This document shows positions 29,853 through 37,082 of a DNA stretch of 39,436 bases, in pieces. Source of the stretch: an uncultured beta proteobacterium (GTDB lineage Bacteria > Pseudomonadota > Gammaproteobacteria > Burkholderiales > Burkholderiaceae_C); assembly GCA_903938815.1 (NCBI GenBank), contig CAJAES010000061.1, forward strand, positions 1-39,436, in the 5' to 3' direction. Position 1 is the stretch's first letter; each line of letters opens with the position of its first letter. Made by a program: the position numbers and the translations under genes. The notes under the pieces are model-generated. The model saw only the letters and a program-made list of their open reading frames with translations. It searched no databases and was not told the DNA's origin.

Positions 29853-30163
29853 TCTCCGAACTGGTCCTGTTCGCGCTGCCGCCCGGCTTGCCCCGCGAGA
29901 CCGTCGTGCAGGGCATGAAGGATGTCGCGCCCCGCTGGGCGGCCGACCCGGCGTTGATCCGCAAGACCTTCCTGTACGACGCCGCGGCCAGCCAGGCGGG
30001 CGCGATGTACCTGTGGCCCGACCGGGCCGCTGCCGAACAGGCGCACGACGCGGCCTGGCGGCAGCGCATCATCGACGCCTACGGCAGCGCACCGTTGATC
30101 CGCTACTTCGAGACGCCGCTGGTGGTGGACAACGCGCTCGGCCGCGTCATCGAGGAAAGGTAG
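29849..30163 (+). CDS. Small dimeric alpha-beta barrel (YdhR/ABM-like) protein
   Basis: A 104-residue protein whose pattern (ISELVLFALPPGLPRETVVQGM ... PALIRKTFLYDAAASQAGAMYLWPDRAAAEQAH ... YFETPLVVDN) fits the ferredoxin-like monooxygenase/YdhR fold. These usually act on small aromatic substrates or are of unknown role. It has a strong GAAGAAGGA ribosome site inside the preceding gene. No catalytic residue could be assigned. Confidence 0.75.
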   Translation: MISELVLFALPPGLPRETVVQGMKDVAPRWAADPALIRKTFLYDAAASQAGAMYLWPDRAAAEQAHDAAWRQRIIDAYGSAPLIRYFETPLVVDNALGRVIEER

Positions 30164-31077
30164 TGCGCGCCCTGCTTGCGGGGCTCGCCCTGATCACCAT
30201 GAATGCAATTCCTGACCCCGTGAACGCCCAAGCCCAAGCCCAAGCCCAAGCCCAAGCCACAGCCCAGGCCCAGGCCCTCGATCTGCAGGCGCTCTGGGAT
30301 TTCAAACGGCCCGAAGTCTCCGAGCAGCGGTTTCGCGAGCGCCTGGCCACGGCAGGCGGGGACGATGCCCTGGTGCTGCAGACGCAGATCGCACGCACGC
30401 TGGGCCTGCGCCGCCGCTTCGACGAGGCGCGACAGTTGCTGATGACGCTGCAGCCGCAACTGGGCGCTGCGGGCGCGCAGGCGCAGGCGCGCTGGCATCT
30501 GGAGTGGGGGCGCACGCATGCGTCCGCCACCCACAAGGCCGCGCTGCTGCCGGAAGCGGACCGCCAGACCGCGCGCGAGTCATTCCAGGCCGCCGCCCGC
30601 CACGCCCGCGCCGCCGGCCTGGACGGCCTGGCCGTGGACGCCCTGCACATGCTGCCGTTCACCACCGCCAACCCGCAGGAGGAACTGCTGTGGACGCAGC
30701 AGGCGCTGGACCTGGCACTGGCTTCGCCCCAGCCCGAGGCGCGGCGCTGGGAGGCCTCGCTGCGCAACAACATGGGCGTCACGCTGAACGCGATGGGCCG
30801 GCACGCCGAGGCGCTGGCCATGCTGCAGGCGGCCGTGCCGGCGGCCGAGCGCAACGGCTCGCCGGAGCGCGTGCGCATCGCGCACTGGATGGTGGCCCGC
30901 ACGCTGCGCGATCTCGGCCGCACCGCCGAGGCGCTGGCCATCCAGCAGCGGCTGGAGCGCGAGAACGCAGAGGCCGGCACGCCAGACCCCTATGTCTTCG
31001 AGGAACTGGCCCATCTGCACCGCACCGCTGGCGACGCCGCGCGCGCGGCGCACTACGACGCCCTGGCGCGCCGCTGA
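30163..31077 (+). CDS. Secreted TPR-like protein with (Gln-Ala) repeat
   Basis: A 304-residue protein starting with GTG at 30163, one base overlapping the stop of the preceding gene, with GAGGAAAGG upstream. Residues 1-22 form a signal peptide ending in PVNA. A run of Gln-Ala dipeptides follows, then helical repeats (ARQLLMTLQPQLG, NNMGVTLNAMGRHAEALAMLQAAV, RTLRDLGRTAEALAIQQRL) typical of TPR units. It should be periplasmic and mediate protein contact. The partner is unknown. Confidence 0.75.
   Translation: MRALLAGLALITMNAIPDPVNAQAQAQAQAQATAQAQALDLQALWDFKRPEVSEQRFRERLATAGGDDALVLQTQIARTLGLRRRFDEARQLLMTLQPQLGAAGAQAQARWHLEWGRTHASATHKAALLPEADRQTARESFQAAARHARAAGLDGLAVDALHMLPFTTANPQEELLWTQQALDLALASPQPEARRWEASLRNNMGVTLNAMGRHAEALAMLQAAVPAAERNGSPERVRIAHWMVARTLRDLGRTAEALAIQQRLERENAEAGTPDPYVFEELAHLHRTAGDAARAAHYDALARR
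30226..30276 (+). repeat. Hexanucleotide GCCCAA tandem repeat
   Basis: Five perfect GCCCAA units (30226-30255) are followed by GCCACA and two GCCCAG units. They encode alternating Ala-Gln directly after the predicted signal peptide. The unit is six bases, so copy changes keep the frame. Confidence 0.9.
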
Positions 31078-31120
31078 GCCCGCCCGCAGGTACGCAAGCA
31101 CGCCACACCCAGGAGCAGCG

Positions 31121-31390
31121 ATGAGCATCGAACTCAACAAGGAAGCCCGCGCAGCCGCCATCCTGTCCATCGAGCGCTACTTCCGCGAGAACATGGACGA
31201 GCCCATCGGCAACATCGCGGCAGGTGGACTGCTCGGATTCCTGCTCGAGGAGATCGGGCCGAGCATCTACAACCAGGCGGTGGCCGATGTGCAGGAACGT
31301 CTGCAGGCGCGCGTGGCCGAGCTCGACATCGAGGTGCACGAGGACGAGTTCTCCTACTGGCGGCGGCGCGAGCCGAAGGCACGGCGGTGA
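31121..31390 (+). CDS. DUF2164-family protein
   Basis: An 89-residue protein matching DUF2164: IERYFRENMDEPIGNIAAGGLLGFLLEEIGPSIYNQAV with a charged C-terminus. An AGGAG site lies five bases before its ATG. Function is unknown in the family. It sits 43 bp after the TPR-like gene. Confidence 0.9.
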   Translation: MSIELNKEARAAAILSIERYFRENMDEPIGNIAAGGLLGFLLEEIGPSIYNQAVADVQERLQARVAELDIEVHEDEFSYWRRREPKARR

Positions 31391-31496
31391 CCCGGTCCTG
31401 AATCGGCGGTGAACGGGCCGGGCCGCCTGTGCACGGCGCCCGTGCCCGGCGCCTGTATCCTGCGGCAGTACCGTTCAATCCAACGGAGTCGATGCC

Positions 31497-31706
31497 ATGG
31501 GAACGCTGATGACGCTGCTGCTCTGGTGCCTGCTCTTCGTGGTGTGCTGGCCGCTGGCACTGCTGGCGCTCCTGCTGTGGCCGGTGGTGTGGCTGATCAC
31601 GCTGCCGTTTCGCCTGCTGGGCATCGCGGTGGGTGGCGTCTTCGCGCTGCTGCGCGCCATCGTCTACCTGCCGGCGCGGCTGCTGTCGTCGCCGGGCAGG
31701 CTCTGA
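31497..31706 (+). CDS. Small hydrophobic membrane protein
   Basis: A 69-residue protein, almost wholly hydrophobic, with two helices (LLLWCLLFVVCWPLALLALLLWPVVWL and LLGIAVGGVFALLRAIVYL). A GGAG lies eight bases before the ATG at 31497; the overlapping ATG at 31492 is in another frame. No family name is certain. It is convergent with the EamA transporter gene, 3 bp apart. Confidence 0.6.
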   Translation: MGTLMTLLLWCLLFVVCWPLALLALLLWPVVWLITLPFRLLGIAVGGVFALLRAIVYLPARLLSSPGRL

Positions 31707-31709
31707 CGC

Positions 31710-32606
31710 TCAGCGCCGCGTGGCCAGCCAGATGCTGGGCAGGATCAGCGCCGCGCCGACCGCGTGATGCCAGCCGGGCAGCTCGCCCAGCAGCAGCCAG
31801 GCATTGAAGGCGCCGTACACCGGCGCCAGGTACAGCAGCAGCGCCGTACGGGAGGCGCCGAGCTCGCGCTGCAGGTAGGAGTAGGCCGTGTAGCTCAGCA
31901 CCCCGGGCACCACCGCGGCCAGCAGCACGAGGCCGGCAGCCATGGGCGTGAAGGGCAAGGCGGGCCCGCTCGCCCACTCGGCCAGCGTGAAGGGCAGCAG
32001 AACGACGATACCGCCCATGATGATGGCCGCCAGGCGCGCCGCGGGGCTCAGCACCGAGGGCCAGAGCCGCAGCATCACCGAGTACACGGTCCAGGAGATG
32101 GCAGCGCCGACGATCCAGCCGTCGCCCACCGTGAAACGCACGGCCATCAGGTTGCCGATGTCGCCCTTCACGATGATGAACAGCACGCCGGCCAGCGCGA
32201 AGCCCACCGCCACACGCTGCGCCATGCTCATGCGCTCGTGCAGCAGCTTCACGCTCAGTGCCGCGATGGCCACGGGCGTGGCGGCATAGATGAGGGCGAT
32301 GTTGGTGGCCGTGGTGCTCTGCCCGCCCAGGTACACCCAGGCGCCGCAGATCCACATGCCCGTGCCGCCCAGCACCAGCAGCTGCCGCCACTCGCGCCGC
32401 CAGGGCGCGCCGTCCTTCAGCAGTTCACGGGCGACGAACGGCAGCATGAAAGCAAGCGCGAACGACCAGCGCCCGAGGGCCAGCGCATGCGGCGCGATGA
32501 CGCCGTTGGCCAGCCGCGCGATGATGTAGTTGGACGACCACAACGCCGGCACCACCCACAGCAGCACCTGCGCAAGGCGGGCGCTGCGGGCGCCGCTCCC
32601 ACTCAC
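31710..32606 (-). CDS. EamA-family (DMT superfamily) transporter
   Basis: A 298-residue transporter with ten hydrophobic helices in two EamA halves, for example NYIIARLANGVIAPHALALGRW near the first and GVLSYTAYSYLQRELGASRTALLLYLAPVYGAFNAWLLLGE near the second. The start is a GTG at 32606 whose GTGA overlaps the stop of psd. Family members export amino acids or metabolites; the substrate here is unknown. It is the last gene of the rluC-to-EamA operon. Confidence 0.9.
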   Translation of the reverse strand: MSGSGARSARLAQVLLWVVPALWSSNYIIARLANGVIAPHALALGRWSFALAFMLPFVARELLKDGAPWRREWRQLLVLGGTGMWICGAWVYLGGQSTTATNIALIYAATPVAIAALSVKLLHERMSMAQRVAVGFALAGVLFIIVKGDIGNLMAVRFTVGDGWIVGAAISWTVYSVMLRLWPSVLSPAARLAAIIMGGIVVLLPFTLAEWASGPALPFTPMAAGLVLLAAVVPGVLSYTAYSYLQRELGASRTALLLYLAPVYGAFNAWLLLGELPGWHHAVGAALILPSIWLATRR

Positions 32607-33448
32607 CCGCGGTTCGCCATCACGTCGCCCATGCGGATCGCACCGCCCGGCGCCCAGCCGGGGTCGAAGGCCAGCGGGCCCGGCGGCATCAGCATCACGA
32701 CGGTGGAGCCGAGCAGGAAGCGACCCATCTCGTCGCCCTGCTTCAGGGTGTGCTGTCCGTCTTCGTAGGCCCACTCGCGCAGCACACCGGGCCGCGGCGG
32801 GTTGACGATGCCGTGCCACACGGTGGCCATGCTGCCGACGATGGTGGCGCCCACCAGCACCAGCACCCAGGGGCCGTGCGCGCCGTCGAACACGCAGACC
32901 ACGCGCTCGTTGCGCGCGAACAGGCCCGGGACGCCGCGCGCGGTGGTCGGGTTCACCGAGAACAGTTCGCCCGGCACATGGATCATGCGGCGCAGCGTGC
33001 CCGCCGCCGGCATGTGGATGCGGTGGTAGTCGCGCGGGCTGAGGTAGAGCGTGGCGAAATGGCCCTGATGGAAATGTGCCGCCAGCGCGCCGTCGCCGCC
33101 CACCAGCGCGGTGGCGCTGTAGTGGTGGCCCTTGGCCTGGAAGATCTGGCCGTTCTCGATGCGGCCGAACTGGCTGATGGCGCCATCCACCGGGCAGACC
33201 CAGTCAGCGCGCGCCAGCGGCCGCACGCCGGGCTTGAGCGCACGCGTGAAGAATGCGTTGAAGCTCGGGTAGGCCGCCGGGTCGGGGTCGGCGGCTTCGG
33301 CCATGTTCACGCCGTAGCGCGCGATGAACCGGCGGATCAGCGCCGTGGTGGTGGCGCCGGCCTCGGCCGACGCGATGCGGCCGGCCAGCAGGGTGAGTGC
33401 CTGCTTGGGCAGCAGGTACTGCGGCAGGACCTTCAATGCGTCCGACAT
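32603..33448 (-). CDS. psd: Phosphatidylserine decarboxylase
   Basis: A 281-residue proenzyme that makes phosphatidylethanolamine. The self-cleavage site LGST is at 246-249 with the pyruvoyl-forming Ser248. D88 (PVDGAIS) and H145 (YHRIHMP) match the other members of the E. coli catalytic triad in position. It is a membrane-bound proteobacterial-type enzyme. It starts 10 bp after the SppA gene and is coupled to the EamA transporter by GTGA. Confidence 0.97.
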   Translation of the reverse strand: MSDALKVLPQYLLPKQALTLLAGRIASAEAGATTTALIRRFIARYGVNMAEAADPDPAAYPSFNAFFTRALKPGVRPLARADWVCPVDGAISQFGRIENGQIFQAKGHHYSATALVGGDGALAAHFHQGHFATLYLSPRDYHRIHMPAAGTLRRMIHVPGELFSVNPTTARGVPGLFARNERVVCVFDGAHGPWVLVLVGATIVGSMATVWHGIVNPPRPGVLREWAYEDGQHTLKQGDEMGRFLLGSTVVMLMPPGPLAFDPGWAPGGAIRMGDVMANRG

Positions 33449-33458
33449 CGACCGGCCT

Positions 33459-34427
33459 TCAGCGGATGGGCGCCATCGTGCGAAGCGCCTTCACGGCGCC
33501 CTCGCCGATGGCCGCGCCGAAGCGCTTGGCCACGCGTTCGGCCAGGTTGTCGTACGGCGTGTAGTCGATGATGTCCTCGGCCTTGACGACCTCGCGCGCA
33601 ACGTAGTCGAGGTTGCCGAGATGATCGGCCAGGCCGAGCTTCAGGGCCTCCTCGCCGTTCCAGAACAGGCCCGTGAAGGTGTCGGGTGTTTCCTTCAGGC
33701 GGGCGCCGCGGCCCTGCTTCACGGTGGCGATGAACTGCTGGTGGATCTGGTCGAGCATGGCCTTGGCGTAGGCCTGCTGGGCCGGGTCGGCAGGCGAGAA
33801 CGGGTCGAGCATGCCCTTGTTGGTGCCCGCCGTGATGAGGCGGCGCTCGACACCGAGCTTGACCATGGCCTCCGAGAAGCCGAAGCCGTCCATCAGCACG
33901 CCGATGCTGCCCACGAGGCTGGCCTTGTCGACGTAGATCTCGTCGGCCGCCACCGCGATGTAGTAGGCCCCGCTGGCGCAGATCTCCTCGACGACGGCGT
34001 AGACCTTCTTCTTGTGCAGCGCCTTCAGGCGGCGGATCTCGTCGTTGACGATGCCGGCCTGCACCGGGCTGCCGCCGGGCGAGTTGATGCGCAGCACCAC
34101 CGCCACCGCGCCCTTGTCCTCGAAGGCTTCCTTCAGCGCGGCGATCAGCCGCTCGGCGCTGGCCTCGGTGTCCGGGGCGATCTCGCCGCGCAGTTCCACC
34201 AGCGCGGTGTGCGGCGTGCTCACGGCCACGGCCGGGCCGGTGCGCTGAAGCAGCACCCAGGCCAGGATGACGATGAGCGCGAACCACGCCAGCCTGAACA
34301 GGATGCGCCAGTTGCGTTCGGTGCGGCGGTCCTGCAGGAGTTCGCGCAGGGCGCGCTCGAGCGCGGGCTCGACGTTGCCGCTGCCGCTACTGCTGCCGCG
34401 GGGAAACTGGGTGTCAACGGGATCCAT
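33459..34427 (-). CDS. sppA: S49 signal peptide peptidase (SppA type)
   Basis: A 322-residue short-form SppA. One TM helix (LAWFALIVILAWVLL, about 46-60) anchors it. The protease core has INSPGGSPVQAG, the nucleophile S152 in ASGAYYIAVAAD, and the base K204 in AGTNKGMLDPFSP; the 52-residue spacing equals that of the Bacillus SppA dyad. It degrades cleaved signal peptides in the membrane. I start it at the ATG at 34427 because GGAG lies six bases upstream; other ATGs at 34439 and 34508 lie further inside the Rieske gene. It overlaps that gene by 14 bp. Confidence 0.93.
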   Translation of the reverse strand: MDPVDTQFPRGSSSGSGNVEPALERALRELLQDRRTERNWRILFRLAWFALIVILAWVLLQRTGPAVAVSTPHTALVELRGEIAPDTEASAERLIAALKEAFEDKGAVAVVLRINSPGGSPVQAGIVNDEIRRLKALHKKKVYAVVEEICASGAYYIAVAADEIYVDKASLVGSIGVLMDGFGFSEAMVKLGVERRLITAGTNKGMLDPFSPADPAQQAYAKAMLDQIHQQFIATVKQGRGARLKETPDTFTGLFWNGEEALKLGLADHLGNLDYVAREVVKAEDIIDYTPYDNLAERVAKRFGAAIGEGAVKALRTMAPIR

Positions 34428-34917
34428 CGGGGGCTCCATCAGGGGCAGTATCCGGGGCACTGTCGGGGGCACTATCGGGCGCAGGGTCGGGGGCGGGCCC
34501 GGGTTCATCGAACGCCACGGGACGGATGTCGGCGGTCGGCTGCCACCAGACCTGCCCGTCGCGCTCTTCGGTCGCGATGGGGGTCAGCTGGCCGCGCCCG
34601 CAGGGACCGGCGGCGCAGCGCCCGGTCTCGGGCTCGTAGTGTGCGCCGTGGATCGAGCACATGATCCAGCGGCGGTCCATGTCGAGGAACTCGCCTTCCT
34701 GCCAGTCCATCTCGGTGGGCACGTGCACGCAGCGGTTCAGGTAGGACACCACGCGGCCCTCGTAGCGCAGCGCGAAGGCGCGCGCGGGCCGTCCCCACTG
34801 GACGACATCCCACACCACGGCCTTGCCGCGTTCGGCCAGCGCGTCGGACGCGCAGACGGGTTCGGCGATGGGTTCGGCGATGGGTTTCGCGATGGGTTTG
34901 GCGGTGGGTTCAGGCAT
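34414..34917 (-). CDS. Rieske [2Fe-2S] protein with repetitive Pro-rich ends
   Basis: A 167-residue protein with a single Rieske domain. The cluster ligands are C63 and H65 (CVH) and C87 and H90 (CSIHG), with CAAGPCGRG near the end of the fold. Both ends are low complexity: PIAKPIAEPIAEP at residues 9-20 and a Pro-Ala-Pro-Asp repeat at the C-terminus. It has no oxygenase catalytic domain and no signal peptide, so it should act as a soluble electron carrier. It overlaps both the HAD gene (8 bp) and the SppA gene. Confidence 0.9.
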   Translation of the reverse strand: MPEPTAKPIAKPIAEPIAEPVCASDALAERGKAVVWDVVQWGRPARAFALRYEGRVVSYLNRCVHVPTEMDWQEGEFLDMDRRWIMCSIHGAHYEPETGRCAAGPCGRGQLTPIATEERDGQVWWQPTADIRPVAFDEPGPAPDPAPDSAPDSAPDTAPDGAPDGSR

Positions 34918-35566
34918 GGGCCAGCAGCCAGTCTCGGAGTTCACGGGTGGAGTGCAGGATGGCAAGCGGGCCGTGAGCTCCGAAGGCCTCGGGCTCGTGG
35001 GCCCCGTAGCTGACGCCCAGGCTCGCGGTGCCGGCATTGCTGGCCAGGAGCAGATCGTGCGTGGTGTCGCCGATCATCAGCGTGCGCTCCGGCGGAACGC
35101 CGAATTCGCGCATCAGCTGCTGCAGCATCAGCGGGTCGGGCTTGCTGGCGGTCTCGTCCGCCGTGCGGGTGGCGTCGAACACGCCCTGCAGGCTGGAGTG
35201 CGCCAGCGCCTCGTCCAGCCCGCTGCGGCTCTTGCCGGTGGCCACGGCGAGCCAGTGGTTGCGGCCCTTGAGGGCCTGCAGCATCTCGAGCGTGCCCTCG
35301 AACAGCACCAGCTCGTGCTGGCGCGCGAAGTAGTGATGGCGGTAGCGCCGCCCAAGCTCGGGGTAGCGTTCCTGGGCCAGGCCGGGCACGACGTGCTGCA
35401 GCGCGTCGTGCAGGCCGAGCCCGATGACGTAGGCTGCGCGTTCGTCGCTGGGCACGGGCAGGCCCAGATCGGCGCAGGCGGACTGGATGCACTTGGCGAT
35501 CAACCCGGTGGAGTCGAACAGCGTGCCGTCCCAGTCGAAGGCGATGAGGTCGAAGCGGCGAGGCAC
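34910..35566 (-). CDS. HAD-superfamily phosphatase (phosphoglycolate phosphatase-like)
   Basis: About 218 residues. Motif I is FDLIAFDWDGTLFDST with nucleophile D11 and acid D13; motif II is VATGKSRSGL; motif III/IV is SKPDPLMLQQ and IGDTTHDLLLASNAG. It has the GPH/PGP-type cap and matches Gph-like enzymes next to rluC in many Burkholderiales. The GTG at 35566 gives the usual short N-terminus; an ATG at 35596 would add ten residues and overlap rluC by 28 bp. A GGAG lies eleven bases before the GTG. The true substrate is not certain. Confidence 0.9.
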   Translation of the reverse strand: MPRRFDLIAFDWDGTLFDSTGLIAKCIQSACADLGLPVPSDERAAYVIGLGLHDALQHVVPGLAQERYPELGRRYRHHYFARQHELVLFEGTLEMLQALKGRNHWLAVATGKSRSGLDEALAHSSLQGVFDATRTADETASKPDPLMLQQLMREFGVPPERTLMIGDTTHDLLLASNAGTASLGVSYGAHEPEAFGAHGPLAILHSTRELRDWLLAHA

Positions 35567-35568
35567 GG

Positions 35569-36534
35569 TCAGAGTTTCTCCAGCAGGGTCGCGCATTCTG
35601 CCGGTATCGGGCAGTCCAGCGCGATCCTGCGGCCATCCACCGGATGATCGAAGGCCAGATGGCGGGCGTGCAGGAACATTCGGGCAAATCTGGTCTGCTT
35701 GGCGAAGGCCTTGTTGAGCGCGAAGTCGCCGTACTTGGGGTCCCCGATGATCGGGTGGCCGTGGTGCGACAGGTGCACCCGGATCTGGTGCGTGCGGCCC
35801 GTCTTGATGGTCACGTCCAGCAGGGTGTGGCCGGCGAACGCCTGCGCCACCTTCACCAGCGTGATGGAGCGGCGGGCGTCCTCGTGGGACGCGCTGGTGA
35901 CGCGCACATGACGCTCGCCGTCGGCGTCCAGCGTCTTGAGCAGCGGCAGGTCGATGACCTTCAGCGACGCCGGCCAGGCCCCGGCCACGAGCGCGGCGTA
36001 GATCTTGGCGGTGTCGCGCTCGCGGAACTGGTCCTGCAGCCGGGTGAGCGCGCTGCGCTTCTTGGCCAGCAGCAGGATGCCCGAGGTTTCCTTGTCGAGC
36101 CGGTGCACGAGTTCGAGGAACCTGGCCTCGGGCCGCGCCTGGCGCATCTGCTCGATGACGCCGAAGCTCACGCCGCTGCCGCCGTGCACCGCGACGCCGG
36201 CGGGCTTGTCGATGGCCAGCACGTGATCGTCCTCGAACAGGATGGCGAATTCCCGGGCGGGGGCGACGGGTCGGTCGGACCGGTCGGGCACGCGCACGGG
36301 CGGCACGCGGATGACATCGCCCGTGACCACCCGGGTATCGGCCTGCGCCCTGCCCTTGTTGACGCGCACCTCGCCGGAACGGATGACGCGGTAGACGTGC
36401 GTCTTGGGCACGCCCTTGAGCAGCCGGATCAGGAAGTTGTCCAGCCTCTGGCCGTCCGACCCTTCGTCGACTTGCACCTCGCGTACCGCGGGGCGATCCA
36501 GGCCTGAATTGGCCCCTATAATCCGCGGTTCCAC
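35569..36534 (-). CDS. rluC: 23S rRNA pseudouridine synthase RluC
   Basis: A 321-residue RluA-family enzyme that makes pseudouridines 955, 2504 and 2580 in 23S rRNA (E. coli numbering of the family). An S4 RNA-binding domain (about 28-85) is followed by the synthase domain with the catalytic D147 in LVHRLDKETSG, plus TGRTHQIRVHL and GDPKYGD. The start is a GTG, without an obvious ribosome site, so translation may begin on a short or absent leader. It is divergent from rne, as in many proteobacteria, and heads a six-gene operon. Confidence 0.95.
   Translation of the reverse strand: MEPRIIGANSGLDRPAVREVQVDEGSDGQRLDNFLIRLLKGVPKTHVYRVIRSGEVRVNKGRAQADTRVVTGDVIRVPPVRVPDRSDRPVAPAREFAILFEDDHVLAIDKPAGVAVHGGSGVSFGVIEQMRQARPEARFLELVHRLDKETSGILLLAKKRSALTRLQDQFRERDTAKIYAALVAGAWPASLKVIDLPLLKTLDADGERHVRVTSASHEDARRSITLVKVAQAFAGHTLLDVTIKTGRTHQIRVHLSHHGHPIIGDPKYGDFALNKAFAKQTRFARMFLHARHLAFDHPVDGRRIALDCPIPAECATLLEKL
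36517..36522 (+). promoter_or_regulatory. Putative -10 (TATAAT) for rne
   Basis: A perfect TATAAT on the plus strand at 36517-36522 lies in the first codons of rluC. No good -35 is found at 16-18 bases upstream (CGATCC or neighbours). If used, rne transcripts would start near 36530 and carry a leader of about 550 nt, as is common for rne. A consensus -10 in such GC-rich DNA is unlikely by chance but is not proof. Confidence 0.45.
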
Positions 36535-37082
36535 GTTCGTAGGTAAGTGCTTGATTTACCGGAGTTTACCCGGGCACGAACCAGCGACCGTGGCAATGCG
36601 GGCACCCGAGGGTGCCCGACCCCGGTGATGCAACACCGCGGGCCCGCAGCGTGGGCCGTCCTGCCAGAGCAGGCCGGCGGCGCGCGGCCCGAGGTGGCAG
36701 AGAACTGAAGAAGAACCCGCTCGCCCGTCGGTCCCGAGATCGCAGGGCAGCACCGAAACATCAGGGTGGCAGACAGCTCGAAAGGGCTGCGCTGACACCC
36801 GCGTCGCCAAGACGCTCCGCCAAGGGCACCATGCCGTTTCCCTCCACCCGCCAAGAATGCCAGCCCCGGACACGATCCGACGGGCCCGCATCGCCGTGGG
36901 TGGCAGACGACGGCCTGGCGCACCCGGAGCCCGGCACGCACGCGCCAACGCTGCGCTCCTGACCGGTGCCTTCGGGCACCTCAGGCTCGCAGTCCAGGGC
37001 ATTTCGCCACACGGTTCTGCGGCTTTTCTCGTGCATCGGATAGCAATGGTCGCGCCTCAGAGGCGCGTGATCAGGAGTCCCG
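36535..37082 (+). promoter_or_regulatory. Long structured leader of rne
   Basis: The 548 bases between rluC and rne have no supported gene. They are rich in stems, for example the perfect palindrome GGGCACCCGAGGGTGCCC at 36600-36617 and GC-rich complementary runs near 36650-36680. Long leaders of rne are known in E. coli to fold into hairpins that let RNase E cut its own mRNA. A like autoregulatory role here is inferred. A GATCAGGAG-like ribosome site lies just before the ATG. Confidence 0.5.
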
